In this document: positions 24,001 through 33,505 of the stretch, in pieces
How the letters are laid out: each line of letters opens with the position of its first letter
How positions within the stretch are numbered: position 1 is the stretch's first letter
Translations under genes and position numbers: made by a program
Source: Cucumis sativus
Lineage: Eukaryota > Streptophyta > Magnoliopsida > Cucurbitales > Cucurbitaceae
NCBI RefSeq assembly: GCF_000004075.3
Contig: NC_026659.2
Span: 24,384,272 to 24,448,271 of the forward strand
DNA length: 64,000 nucleotides
Direction: 5' to 3'
The notes under the pieces: generated by a model
Databases searched by the model: none
What the model was told of the DNA's origin: nothing
What the model saw: the letters and a program-made list of their open reading frames with translations, nothing else

Positions 24001-27000
24001 TCATGATGATTGAAATGAAGTAATTTATTATCTCTGTTATCATTCACTTTTTAGCTGGTTTTTTCTTGAGTAGCTTGACACTGGTTTCTTCATCAAAATT
24101 TGTTACAGGCATAGTCATTCAGTACATAGTTTGAATAACATTATGGGGTCTCAATTAGCAACAGCTCAACTTCTTTCTGAAAGTCTATCAAAACAATTGG
24201 CTGCACTCAATATGGAATCACCCTCTTTGAAAAGGCAGAGTGCCACGAAGGAATTGTTTGAGAGTATTGGACTTACTTATGATGCTTCTTTCAGTTCTCC
24301 AAATGTGAACAAAATTGCAGAAACTTCTAGCAAGAAGCTTTTACTTTCTTCTGATTCTTTTTCAAGTAAAGGTACATCGAGAAGAAAACAACAGAGTGGA
24401 ACTAAAAATTCTGAAGCAGAGACTGGGAGAAGGAGAAGAGATTCACTTGACAGGGTACTGTTTCATTGAACGTCTATTTTTCTACTCTTACCTTTGTTTC
24501 ATATGGAATTTCTTTTTGTTAATTGAAAATGATATTTATATTACATGATTAAAATAAATTTGGACTAGATGTGCCATACACAATAAAATAAAATGATGAA
24601 GTTGTTCGCTGACCACTTTTGCTAGGAAATAAATGTGCCATATCCATCCTCTAATTTTGCTATGCTTTTGTGTCCTAATATTTATTCCCTGTAAAATTTG
24701 TGTAGAACTTGGCTAGTGTTGACCCTCCAAAAACAACTGTCAAGAGGATGCTTTTGCAAGGAATTCCTTCCTCTGAGGAGAAACAATTTTGTTCTCGCAC
24801 ACCTGAAGGAGCTGCAACAGTTGCACGGCCTGCTAGTCGCATAACATCATCTATTTCATCGTCATCCAAAAATGCAGGTAATCTCTAAGATAAAGCATAA
24901 GCAGTAGGTTTTTATAGTCATTTGCTTGCAACTTTCACAAATTCTATAAGATCTCCTTTTGAGTTTTGAATGTTTCAGTTCGAGGGTATTAATAGGAGAT
25001 TTAATAAGGGCATAGTGATAATTAGCTACCGGTGCTTTGGTTATAAATAAGATAAGTTATGTACTTGAGGAGTGGGAATCATTTTGGTATCCTTGGTAGA
25101 TTTGTTGAGGGAGAGACATAGTCTTCTTGAATGGCTATTGATATTGCAAAAAGTTAATCTTTGATGTTTTCAATGTATTTTCTGTGTTTTGGTTACCTAA
25201 CATCCAGCTTATATTTATTCTACATATGCAGGACATGACTCTGAGAACCCGGAGACTCCTTTTATGTGGAATAGCCCTTTACAACCATCTAATACCTCTA
25301 GACAGAAATCTCTACCTTTGCAAAAAATTAATGTGACACCACCATCTCCACCTCCAGTATTCCAATCATCACATGATATGCTGAAAAAAAAAAATAATGA
25401 AGCTCACAGTGTGACTTCAGAAAACAAATTTACAGACGTGGCGTGTCCTGAAAAGTCAAAAGCTTCTGATTTCTTCTCAGCCACTAGGAGCGACTCTGTC
25501 CAGAAATCTAATATAAACGTTGATCAGAAATCATCCATCTTTACGATATCATCTAAGCAGATGCCCACACCGATAGATTCTATTGCTACCTCTAATGTGG
25601 ACAATCAGAAGACTGCTAACGTAAAGGAGAGGCATACAACTACAAGTCCATTTTTTGGATCTGCAAATAAGCCCGAATCTCCATTTGTTGGTTCGATGCC
25701 TTCTCTGGTTCCTACTGTTGATGGATCAAGAAAGACTGAAGAAAAAAAATCAGTGACAACAATTTCACAATCAGTTTCAGCACCGGCTCCGTTAAATACT
25801 TCTTCAAGTGCATCGACTTTATTTTCAGGATTTGCTGTAAGCAAAGCTCTTCCAAGTTCTGCTGCTGTTATAGATCTCAATCAACCTCCGTCAACATCAA
25901 CCCAATTGAACTTCTCCTCTCCGGTTGTTTCTAGTTCTAATTCCCTATTTCAGGCACCTAAGATTGTACCAACATCACCCACTCTATCTTCTTTGAATCC
26001 TACATTGGAGTCCTCGAAAACAGAGCTATCGGTTCCGAAATCAAATGATGATGCTGAAGAGCAAATACTATCTTCGAAGCCTGGGTCTCATGAACTGAAA
26101 TTTCAACCTTCTATAACACCTGCCGATAAAAATCATGTAGAGCCGACTTCTAAAACCCAGACTGTTTTCAAAGATGTGGGAGGACAGGATTCAAATGTAG
26201 TAGGGAATGCTCAACCACAACAGCCATCTGTTGCTTTTGCTTCAATACCTTCACCAAACTTAACTTCTAAGATTTTTGCAAATAGTAGAAATGAAACTTC
26301 AAATGCAGTGGTTACTCAGGACGATGATATGGACGAGGAGGCCCCAGAGACGAATAACAATGTTGAGTTTAATTTGAGCAGCTTGGGAGGATTTGGAAAT
26401 AGCTCTACCCCTATATCAGGCGGTCCTAAACCAAATCCATTTGGTGGTCCATTTGGTAATGTGAATGCAGCCTCAATGACCTCTTCCTTTAATATGGCAT
26501 CTCCTCCAAGTGGAGAGCTGTTCCGGCCTGCATCGTTTAGCTTCCAATCTCCATTGGCTTCACAAGCAGCATCACAACCCACAAATTCTGTTGCATTCTC
26601 TGGTGCCTTTGGCTCTGCAGTGCCTACTCAACCGCCTTCGCAAGGTGGGTTCGGTCAGCCTTCTCAGATTGGAGTAGGACAGCAAGCACTTGGTAATGTT
26701 CTTGGTTCATTTGGACAATCAAGACAGCTTGGTCCTACTGTCCATGGAACTGGTTCAGGATCACCTGGGGGTTTTAGTGGTGGCTTTACGAATGCAAAAC
26801 CTGTTGGAGTTGGAGGTTTTGCAGGTGTCGGTTCAGGAGGTGGCGGCGGTTTTGGAGGTGTTGGTGGTTTTGCTGGTGCAGCCTCAACCGGTGGAGGATT
26901 TGCCGGTGCTTCCTCTACGGCAGGAGGTTTTGCAGGTGCTGCAGGTGGAGGCTTTGGAGGTACTGCAGGTGGATTTGGGGCGTTTGGCAGCCAGCAAGTA

Positions 27001-27105
27001 AGCGGCGGTTTCTCTGCTTTTGGTGCTGCTGCTGCTGCTGCTGCTGCTGGTGGAGCCGGAGTAACTGGAAAACCTCCTGAGCTTTTCACCCAAATTAGAA
27101 AGTAG
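12009..27105 (+). CDS. NUP214: Nucleoporin NUP214 (LNO1-like), 16 exons
   Basis: Cytoplasmic-side nuclear-pore FG nucleoporin for mRNA export; its N-terminal beta-propeller docks the helicase DBP5/LOS4. Exons: 12009-12222, 12305-12513, 12670-12838, 13725-13871, 14592-14716, 18701-18813, 19019-19155, 19849-20014, 20179-21028, 21756-21908, 22995-23052, 23460-23593, 23668-23792, 24109-24454, 24706-24877, 25232-27105. Phases close exactly and give 1663 aa. Residues 1-427 are the propeller ([18 protein letters not shown] and [10 protein letters not shown] match Arabidopsis LNO1, At1g55540). Next come a Ser-rich linker, a coiled-coil-prone part (exons 10-14) and a long Ser/Thr/Pro region. The C-terminus is a GGFG/GGFAG-rich FG domain with an eight-residue Ala run, ending LFTQIRK. 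The start is the first in-frame ATG; a short leader-encoded extension without an ATG precedes it. Intron 5 is about 4 kb and full of transposon debris. Exon 1-2 and 4-5 donors are weak GT sites inferred from frame and homology. Confidence 0.9.
13895..13920 (+). repeat. (TG)13 microsatellite in NUP214 intron 4
   Basis: Thirteen TG units preceded by a CT-rich run, starting 24 bases after the exon 4 donor. Confidence 0.95.
13984..14001 (+). repeat. 18-base G run in NUP214 intron 4
   Basis: An uninterrupted poly-G tract on the sense strand. It could form a G-quadruplex or be a sequencing-length artefact. Confidence 0.9.
14064..14150 (+). repeat. Short imperfect tandem duplication in NUP214 intron 4
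   Basis: Two adjacent copies of about 40 bp share TACAAGTTGAGTTTG and GTTGTTAGCT. Confidence 0.6.
14805..14940 (-). mobile_element. SINE fragment, 5'-truncated
   Basis: It matches the tail half of the SINE at 54196-54403: a T-rich run, GTGAGTGTCTAG, a CGACTAATCTCATG-like word and ACAACCTGCTTAACCTTACA. On the minus strand it ends in an A/T-rich tail. The A- and B-box head is missing. It lies in NUP214 intron 5. Confidence 0.65.
15201..15245 (+). repeat. LINE 3'-tail-like sequence
   Basis: The sequence TTGTATTCTTTCATC..., followed by GGTTTCTTGATGAAAAG, recurs in variant form at 15544-15590, 19485-19545 and 22725-22800. At 15544 it follows LINE coding debris, so it is read as a LINE 3' tail. 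Confidence 0.45.
15340..15600 (+). mobile_element. LINE remnant: end of ORF2 plus 3' tail
   Basis: With frameshifts removed by eye, the segment reads as the end of a plant LINE ORF2: [11 protein letters not shown], then a VRFHVS-like word and a short Trp/Phe-rich end. It is followed by the tail CTTGTATTCTTTC and a T/A-rich run. Several frame breaks make it dead. Same strand as NUP214, intron 5. Confidence 0.5.
15955..17070 (+). mobile_element. Degenerate transposon-like sequence in NUP214 intron 5
   Basis: Broken open stretches look coding-derived, though no domain could be named with confidence. Two adjacent imperfect copies of about 84 bp at 16598-16665 and 16682-16748 share TTCGGTTGGGTC and GGAATTAGATG. 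Probably retroelement debris; not part of NUP214 because flanking exons join in frame without it. Confidence 0.3.
17071..17664 (-). mobile_element. Outer TRIM retrotransposon, interrupted by a second TRIM
   Basis: Two direct terminal repeats begin TGTTAAATCA at 17071 and 17598 and share AAAGGTAAAT and TTATATTATC/TTATATCATC words over about 65 bp. Just left of the second repeat, 17586-17597 reads on the minus strand as TGGTATCAAAGA, close to the initiator-methionine tRNA primer-binding site (TGGTATCAGAG). There is no coding sequence, as expected for a terminal-repeat retrotransposon in miniature. The inner TRIM 17194-17525 splits its interior. Minus orientation. Repeat ends on the distal side are approximate. 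Confidence 0.65.
17194..17525 (-). mobile_element. Complete TRIM retrotransposon with 5-bp target-site duplication
   Basis: Two direct terminal repeats of 127 bp each, 17194-17320 and 17399-17525, differ at about a dozen positions. The 78-bp interior carries, on the minus strand, a primer-binding site TGGTATCAGAGCCC directly next to the repeat at 17398 and a polypurine tract TTGAGGGGGCA directly next to the repeat at 17320. The element is flanked by ATCTT on both sides (17189-17193 and 17526-17530). All hallmarks of a TRIM are visible; it encodes nothing and would need a partner element to move. Confidence 0.88.
17795..17860 (+). repeat. LINE 3'-tail-like sequence
   Basis: TTTCATCATTTCGATAAAAAG, followed by TTTTGTTTCCTTGGAAAAAA, a variant of the tail motif seen after the LINE remnant at 15544. 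Intron 5 of NUP214. Confidence 0.35.
19480..19548 (+). repeat. LINE 3'-tail-like sequence in intron 7
   Basis: CTTGTATTTCGA, then TTCTTAATGAAAGTTTGG and TTTCTTGATTAGAAAAAA, the same order of words as the tail at 15544 and ending in an A-rich run. Confidence 0.45.
22725..22805 (+). repeat. LINE 3'-tail-like sequence in intron 10
   Basis: A T-rich run, then TTCTCAATGGAAGTTTGG and TTCTTTATATAAAAAA, a variant of the same tail motif. Confidence 0.45.
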
Positions 27106-27290
27106 AGTTTAGATCCACTATTTATTGATTGGGTTCATAAGCAGAGAGTAGAATGTAGATTATTTGTGTTGCACCCTTTTTCAGTTTTTAACTCTTTTTG
27201 GATCTTAGATAACCTTCACATTATTGATTAACTTCACATAATAGATTAAGAGATTAAGGCATATATATATATGTTTTTTCCCCTTTCAAT
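27106..27290 (+). other. 3'UTR of the NUP214-like gene
   Basis: This is the sequence following the stop codon; 27138-27270 is the source-like partner of the copy at 176-290. An (AT)n run at about 27259-27270 follows. Confidence 0.6.
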
Positions 27291-28308
27291 ATTATACTTT
27301 TTGAGGTTATTTTGACTGTTTATCTTTGACATGTACATTCAAGATGAAGTCATTTTTATTATTAGGATTTGTAGTGCAAGGATGCAAAACCAAACAATTT
27401 TCTTATTTAGTTCTAGCTTTTAATTTATTTTGAAACTTAGATTTGTTTGTTTGATTATTTACTAAAGTTTCCTTTTAATTTTTAAAATAATAGCAATAAT
27501 CATCGAAATACATTTGAATGTTTCACTGAACCTCCTACCTTCAGAAGGGAAGATTATGTCAATTATCGATGAAAATAAACCGTTTTAAATGAACGTGAGA
27601 ATAAAAGAAAAACGAACTTTACACGAAATTTACAAAGATAAAGTGCATTAAAGAAATGAACCTACATCAATACATAAAAACTTTTTCACTATAATTTGAT
27701 AAAATCAATAAACAAATATAGAATTTTTAATGAGTCATTTTTAAAAATAGCGAATAAATTAAAATATTTACCATCTATATTAAAATTTCGAATTCTATCC
27801 ATGATAACCACTAATAGAAGTTATCTATATGTTAGTAAATATTTGGTGAAATTTTCTATTTCTCACAATTTTTCATTTATAATTAGTTCTATTGCAATTA
27901 TAGGAATAAGATTTAAAGTTAAGTAGATAGTGTAAATTAGAATTGGGGTATTTTAAAAATAGCAAAATAAATTATAATATTTACAAGTTATAGCAAAATT
28001 TTGAATTTTATTACTGATACGTATCAATGACTATTAACGATAGAATTTACCAAATATTTTGTAAAATTTACAATTTTTAAAAATTTATAAATAAATATTA
28101 AAATAATTAAAATATATATTTATATTTTAAAATTAAACCGTATTTGGACTTAAGAATATAAAATTCTAATTGAAAAAAATATATTTTATTATTTTGAAGA
28201 ATTGCTAATAGTCATATTATATATATATATAGTATTATATATAAAGAGAGTATATTTTCAAATTTTATAATGCACATTTATTTTATATTATATAAATATA
28301 ATAAAAAC
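27291..28308. repeat. AT-rich spacer with TAGCAAAAT-type repeat remnants
   Basis: Two related pieces (about 27685-27860 and 27945-28080) share AAAAATAGC(A/G)AAT, ATATTTACCA and ACTAATAGAA/ACTATTAACG words. A look-alike lies at 22550-22600 in NUP214 intron 10. Probably decayed non-autonomous transposons; no gene seen. Confidence 0.4.
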
Positions 28309-28451
28309 GGCCAAATTTGTAGGCTACGAATTCAAAATCAGACGTTAATGGGTTTTACGGTTCCCACTTCCCACAGTACCGTTGATGTTCGTGGAGCTCA
28401 AAGAACCCTAACCACAACCCTTTCTTCATTTTCTTCATTCCAAATCCCAAT
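28309..28451 (+). promoter_or_regulatory. 5' leader/proximal promoter of mTERF paralogue 3
   Basis: Homologous to 2490-2631 upstream of paralogue 1, with a few short indels. Confidence 0.6.
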
Positions 28452-29579
28452 ATGTCCAAAATCTCCTCCACATTTCTTCTTCATTTCATCCATAAACGTT
28501 TTCTCAATACCATTTCTACTTCTGCACTGCCTTCACCCTCTGTTTCTACCATCCAATTCCTCACTAATTCATGTTCCCTTTCTTCAGAATCTCCTACTTC
28601 CAAAGGTCGAAAGCTCCAATTCGATGAAAAACACATCCAGCAGTACGAAGCCATTATCGGTTTCTTCAAATCATATGGGTTCGAGAATCCACAGATCGCC
28701 AATTTGGTTTCGAGGCGACCTTCGATCCTTCAATCCAGAGTATCCACCAATCTGAAGCCTAAATTTGAGTTCCTCCAGGAAATCGGGTTCGTCGGTCCTT
28801 TACTTCATAAGCTAATTCTTAAAAGCCCTACGATTCTTGTAACGAGCTTGGAATTTCAGTTGAAACCGTCATTTTTTTTCATAAAGGAAATGCTTGAACC
28901 AGATGAAAAGGTAACTGCTGCTATTTGTCGTTCTCCAAAGCTTATAACTTCTAATTATAAGGGTGAATTGGAATCCATCGTTGACGTTTTGGTCAGTGAA
29001 GGAGTACCTTCTAAGAATATAGCCAGAATGATTGCATATAAGCCTGCAACTATTATGCATAAGGTTGATAGAATGATTGATGTAGTGAAAAGGGTTAAAG
29101 AATTAGGCTTTGAACCAAAGGCTCGCATGTTTGTTTATGCAGTTTTAGCAAGGATTTCAATGAGTGATTCAACGTGGAAGAGGAAAATAAATGTTTTGAA
29201 GAGTTTAGGATGGTCTGAGAAGGAGATTCTTACAGCATTTAAGAAAGATCCAAACTATTTAAGTTGTTCGGAGGATAAAATGAGGGATGTTGCAGATTTC
29301 TGTTTCAACACTGCAAAGCTGGATCCAGGAACTGTAATTTGTTACCCGAAGTTCTTCAAATTTTCAGTCGACAAGCGACTCCAACCGAGGTACAAAGTTA
29401 TTGAGGTTCTGAAGGTGAAAAATCTTCTTAAGAACAAAAAGATTGCTTGGTTGCTTTTAGAAAGGGAGAGAGAATTTGTGGAGAAATACATAGTTAAGCA
29501 TTTGGATGAAATTCCAAATCTGATGGACATATACAAGGGCAATGTGGAAACAGAAGCCGAAACCAAAAGTGTTGTATAG
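28452..29579 (+). CDS. mTERF-family protein, paralogue 3
   Basis: Intron-less gene for 375 aa, starting MSKISSTFLLHF. It is colinear with paralogues 1 and 2. It combines an N-terminus closest to paralogue 2 (GRKLQFDEKHIQQYEA) with a 3'UTR and leader closest to paralogue 1, a mosaic that hints at exchange between copies. mTERF repeats are visible (GFENPQIANLVSRRPSIL, GWSEKEILTAFKKDP, YPKFFKFSVDKRL). The N-terminal ~45 residues look like an organelle targeting peptide. Near the C-terminus the FVKGER of the other copies is replaced by LLERER. Role predicted as an organellar gene-expression factor; target unknown. Confidence 0.9.
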   Translation: MSKISSTFLLHFIHKRFLNTISTSALPSPSVSTIQFLTNSCSLSSESPTSKGRKLQFDEKHIQQYEAIIGFFKSYGFENPQIANLVSRRPSILQSRVSTNLKPKFEFLQEIGFVGPLLHKLILKSPTILVTSLEFQLKPSFFFIKEMLEPDEKVTAAICRSPKLITSNYKGELESIVDVLVSEGVPSKNIARMIAYKPATIMHKVDRMIDVVKRVKELGFEPKARMFVYAVLARISMSDSTWKRKINVLKSLGWSEKEILTAFKKDPNYLSCSEDKMRDVADFCFNTAKLDPGTVICYPKFFKFSVDKRLQPRYKVIEVLKVKNLLKNKKIAWLLLEREREFVEKYIVKHLDEIPNLMDIYKGNVETEAETKSVV

Positions 29580-29715
29580 GATTGGAAAGTTGTAAGTTAA
29601 CAATCTTCATCATGATCTTCTTCCAACTTGAGGCTCTTACATAATTCTTTCAACTTTTCTAAGTTTGTGTGTACTAATTTTGTATCTAATGATCTTGAAA
29701 TGGACGTGATTTTTT
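29580..29715 (+). other. 3'UTR of mTERF paralogue 3
   Basis: Nearly identical to 3763-3900. Confidence 0.7.
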
Positions 29716-30204
29716 TCATTCATATTGTGAGATGAGAGACATGGGACTTCTATCTCATTTTTATGCTTAGCTTTGAATATTAAACTTCTACACCATTTTT
29801 ATGCTTAGATTGTATATTCAATAATTCTACCTATAAAATATGGATTTTTCTAATTCAACACATACAATTGGATGTAAAATTTTATTAAGGGCATGGCTAC
29901 AGTATAAACACATACTTATATCACAGTTAGATCGTAGTATCGACGTCTATGATTTGAATCACATACTTTATACAAGAAATGAGTAAATTAAAGATGTGAC
30001 TGTCACATTCAAACATATCTATAATATCGTGATATTTCATATGTAAAATCTACAAAAGAATAAACTTCCTCGTCTTGCATCATTGTAATGGGGGCAAAGG
30101 ACGTGATTGTTTGTTCAAACATATGTTCACCTTAGTGTTTCATATTTATTGTATATGTATGTACATGAATAATGATAATTTCCAACTATATTACTTGTCG
30201 TGTA
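29716..30204. other. Intergenic stretch
   Basis: AT-rich; no gene or clear repeat recognised. Confidence 0.4.
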
Positions 30205-30410
30205 TCCACTTCAATCCTATTGGCAGATTACGACAAATTACACTTTTACATTTTTTCAAGATGATTTGGATAGCTGTTATCCATCAATCAATTATTAAAA
30301 AGTGAAAATGAGGTTTGGTTTAGTTTATATTTGAGTGTCTTAAGTTGTCAAACTTAACAATTTTACTCATAAAGTTTGCTTTTTAGTAGCATCCTAAGTC
30401 TTTTTATTTA
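30205..30410. repeat. Local non-coding duplication, copy 1
   Basis: It matches 32105-32310 through CAAATTACAC, TTTTTCAAGATGATTTG, GTCAAACTTAACAATT and AAGTTTGCTTTT, with scattered changes. Same orientation. Confidence 0.7.
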
Positions 30411-32104
30411 TTAAAGTGATTGCATCTATCATTGGAGAATATGCATCTTCAGATCTTATTGTTTTTCGTTTTTTCTTTCACAAATACTCATTGGTTTGAC
30501 ACATTCTGATATTTGGACTACTTATTTAATCCTTCATCAATGGTTGTTTTCTACAAAGACCAATATTTTCTCTGTTGACATTCTTCAACAAATTTTGGTT
30601 CAGAATCATCATTTTCAAATATAATATCAAAAGCAACGTTATATACAAACATGTTGTCAATAACTACATTAGTTTGGTTCTATCTTCTTTTTTTTTTCTG
30701 TCACGACACAGTTTATTGAGATATCATTATTATCTTTCGTTGTTTTATTTTCTTCGATATTTATGTCATAGTCATATTTTAGATTTCTTCGAAACATCCA
30801 CATTTTTAATCGAATTATTGACTTGATTCTTTTTTCGATGATTTTTATCTTTGAAACTTGCTGGTGAAGTGTGGTTAACACTTTTATTGTGTTCGAATTA
30901 TGTAACTTTTGTTGGAGTCTAATTATTAATTATAGTTAAAAGTAATAGGACCGGTAAAGCTAGAAATATGAAAAGAGTTTCTCCATTTTTGTTCTAAGAA
31001 ATTCATTAAAAAAACAAAAAAAATTAATTTAATTAATTTTAGATTTTTTAAAAGTTTTCGAATTTGAACCGTTTTAACCTATAATTATTAATAAGTCATA
31101 ACAAAATTTATGATATTAAAATAAATTCTAATAATTTGTAGAATTAGAAAAGTTTGAAATTTTTAATAATCTACCAACATTACTATTCACTCGTGAAATT
31201 AAATAAACATCATCACTATGCATAGTTTAGTATATAATGTGCTAGAGCATAATAGATAATTCCATTTTTTTAGTTTATCTTTTCCTTGTTGAAAAAGAAT
31301 TTATTTATTTAGTACAATATGAGATATTAGTTAAGTGCGTTAAGTTTTTAAAATATAGAAAAATTGATAAATTATTTTCAGCCATTGAATGAAATCATTA
31401 AAAGACAAAATTAATTGTAAAGATTATCAAATGTTCTATTTTTTACGATTTCCATATAAATTTTTAATAATAAATATAGATTTTTTTCCAAAATATAAAA
31501 AAAACGACAAAATATTTTTCATCCATAATTTTTTTTTTCTAAAATAATGTAATTTTAGAAACTAATGGAAAAAATATGGTCACGAAATTATTTTTTATGA
31601 GGTGTAGATATTTTGTCAAATATTCTATATTTGATCGTTTCTCATAAAAAAAATATATGTTTTGTTATATTTGAAAAAATAATTGTTGTATTATATCTTA
31701 TAGAATACATTAAACATTCAAAATATTAACCTAAAATAATTTTAATCCTTTCCCATTTTCCACTTTCCTTTTGAAATAATTTGTTATGCATACATTTTTC
31801 TTCCATAAACTCATTATTAAATAATTTTAACAAAAAAACAATAATACAATCTTTTACACTTTTTTTTAAATGATGTATTTTTTTTTATACTTTTTGAAAT
31901 TAAATTTGGTTAATAACTTCACATTTTCTACGTTCATTAATGAACAAGGCTAAGAGAATCACATGTGATGCACGTGGTGAAAATACTAGTTATAATAAAA
32001 GAAATAATTACTATATTACATATTTCAAATATGAATGATGTTCACATTGACATATATTTTTAGAACTAGATCGGACTAGTCAACATTACACCCATGTATG
32101 GAAT
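30411..32104. other. Gene-poor AT-rich stretch
   Basis: No gene seen. Near its right end lies a Helitron-like terminus (31960-31990). Confidence 0.4.
31960..31990 (+). mobile_element. Possible Helitron 3' terminus
   Basis: CACATG and CACGTG can pair around the loop TGATG (31960-31976), and after 9 nt comes CTAG followed by T. A short hairpin about 10 nt before CTRR, inserted next to T, is the Helitron 3' signature. No 5' TC end or Rep/helicase coding was identified, so this is a signature match only. Confidence 0.35.
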
Positions 32105-32310
32105 AAACACTACTTGTCCCGAACAAATTACACCTTTACAATTTTTCAAGATGATTTGAGAAATTCTTACCTATTAATCAATTAATAAAAAATCGAAGGT
32201 AATATATAAAATGAGGTTTGATATAGTTTACATTTGAGTTCTTAACTCGTCAAACTTAACAATTCTACTCCTCAAGTTTGCTTTTAGTAGCGCCCCTAAG
32301 TCCTTTTAAC
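32105..32310. repeat. Local non-coding duplication, copy 2
   Basis: Partner of 30205-30410. Confidence 0.7.
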
Positions 32311-32809
32311 GGGATTTCAAATTTTACGGATAAAATTGTTGGTTCAAAAATCTAAAAAGATAAAATAAATACGTAAAATTTATTTCATTTTAGTATTTTT
32401 TTTATGAGTACGATTATAGATAGCAAGTATAGATTTATGATCTTGTCGTTGTTTATTAATTAAGTTATAATATACTAACTCTCATTTTTCAATGTGTATT
32501 GTTTATAAACTTAACATATTCATTACTATATACTAAAATTCTTTCCTATCCTTATCTCTTCCAACTCTTTTGTGAAATGTTGTGAACTATTCTTTCTATA
32601 TGAAGGGTTGCAATCAATTTCTTTCATGTATGATGTTGATTGAAACTCATCAATTAAATTAATTACATGTTTAGCTTTTAAATTTTGATGTTCATGTTTA
32701 ACCGATTTCAAAATTTTCAAAAGTGCTTAATTGATAATATTCCCAAAATTAATTATGTTGCCAATAGGTTTAAATTAAATAATTTAATTTATGAGATAGA
32801 AATATAAAA
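32311..32809. other. AT-rich intergenic stretch
   Basis: No gene or clear repeat recognised. Confidence 0.4.
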
Positions 32810-33505
32810 TTTGTTTAAAGAAATCTTAATTATTTTTTTATATATATAGTTGATCTAAGAGTTTAAAGAAATATCACAACTCACTGACCAAATTTATAAT
32901 TGTTAAAATTCAAAAACCAAATCCATAATTATTCCAATTGATAAAATGGACAATAAAATATATATTTTTAAATTATTTGTGGAAGTGAATGTAACTTAGT
33001 CGTAATTAACATATATAATCCTTTTTTTTCTTTTATAGAAAGTCGAAAATTCAAATATATTTAATTCACTTTTTGTACTTAAAACAAAGAAAAAATAATA
33101 ATTATATATATTAAATTAGGTTTCAAAACACCAACTTGTTTGAAGTTTATCATATTTGGTCATTCAATTCATTGTTATCAAAATTGGTACATAGAAACAA
33201 TAATAACATTGGATTTAAGTTGACATAATTAATTATCTAACCTTAATATATATCAAATAAAGAAAAAAATGATTGGACCCAAATCAAACTTTCTTTAATT
33301 TAAACACATTCCATAATTAGAGTGGAAGAAGGAGACGTATAAACTAACTAAAAGGAAATAATTCACACAAAAAAAAACCCCTAATTTGTACCTTTTAATT
33401 TAGGTATTATGATTCTTATAATATACCTAAAATGGATTTAATTATTACTATAAAAAAAGACTCATCTAATTAACTTATTTCAGTTTTATTGTGTAAATAT
33501 GTTCT
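32810..33505. repeat. Duplicated non-coding block, copy 2
   Basis: Partner of 610-1410, same orientation. It lacks the ~55-bp hairpin segment found near 1308-1363, and its poly-A run is shorter. Confidence 0.85.

Noticed and set aside
26664-27089. Minus-strand 141-codon Pro/Ala-rich open frame
   Set aside because: It is the antisense shadow of the Gly/Phe/Ala repeats at the end of NUP214; the composition follows from that repeat.
28270-28755. 161-codon open frame overlapping mTERF paralogue 3
   Set aside because: Out-of-frame shadow of the mTERF coding sequence and its leader; no conserved domain.
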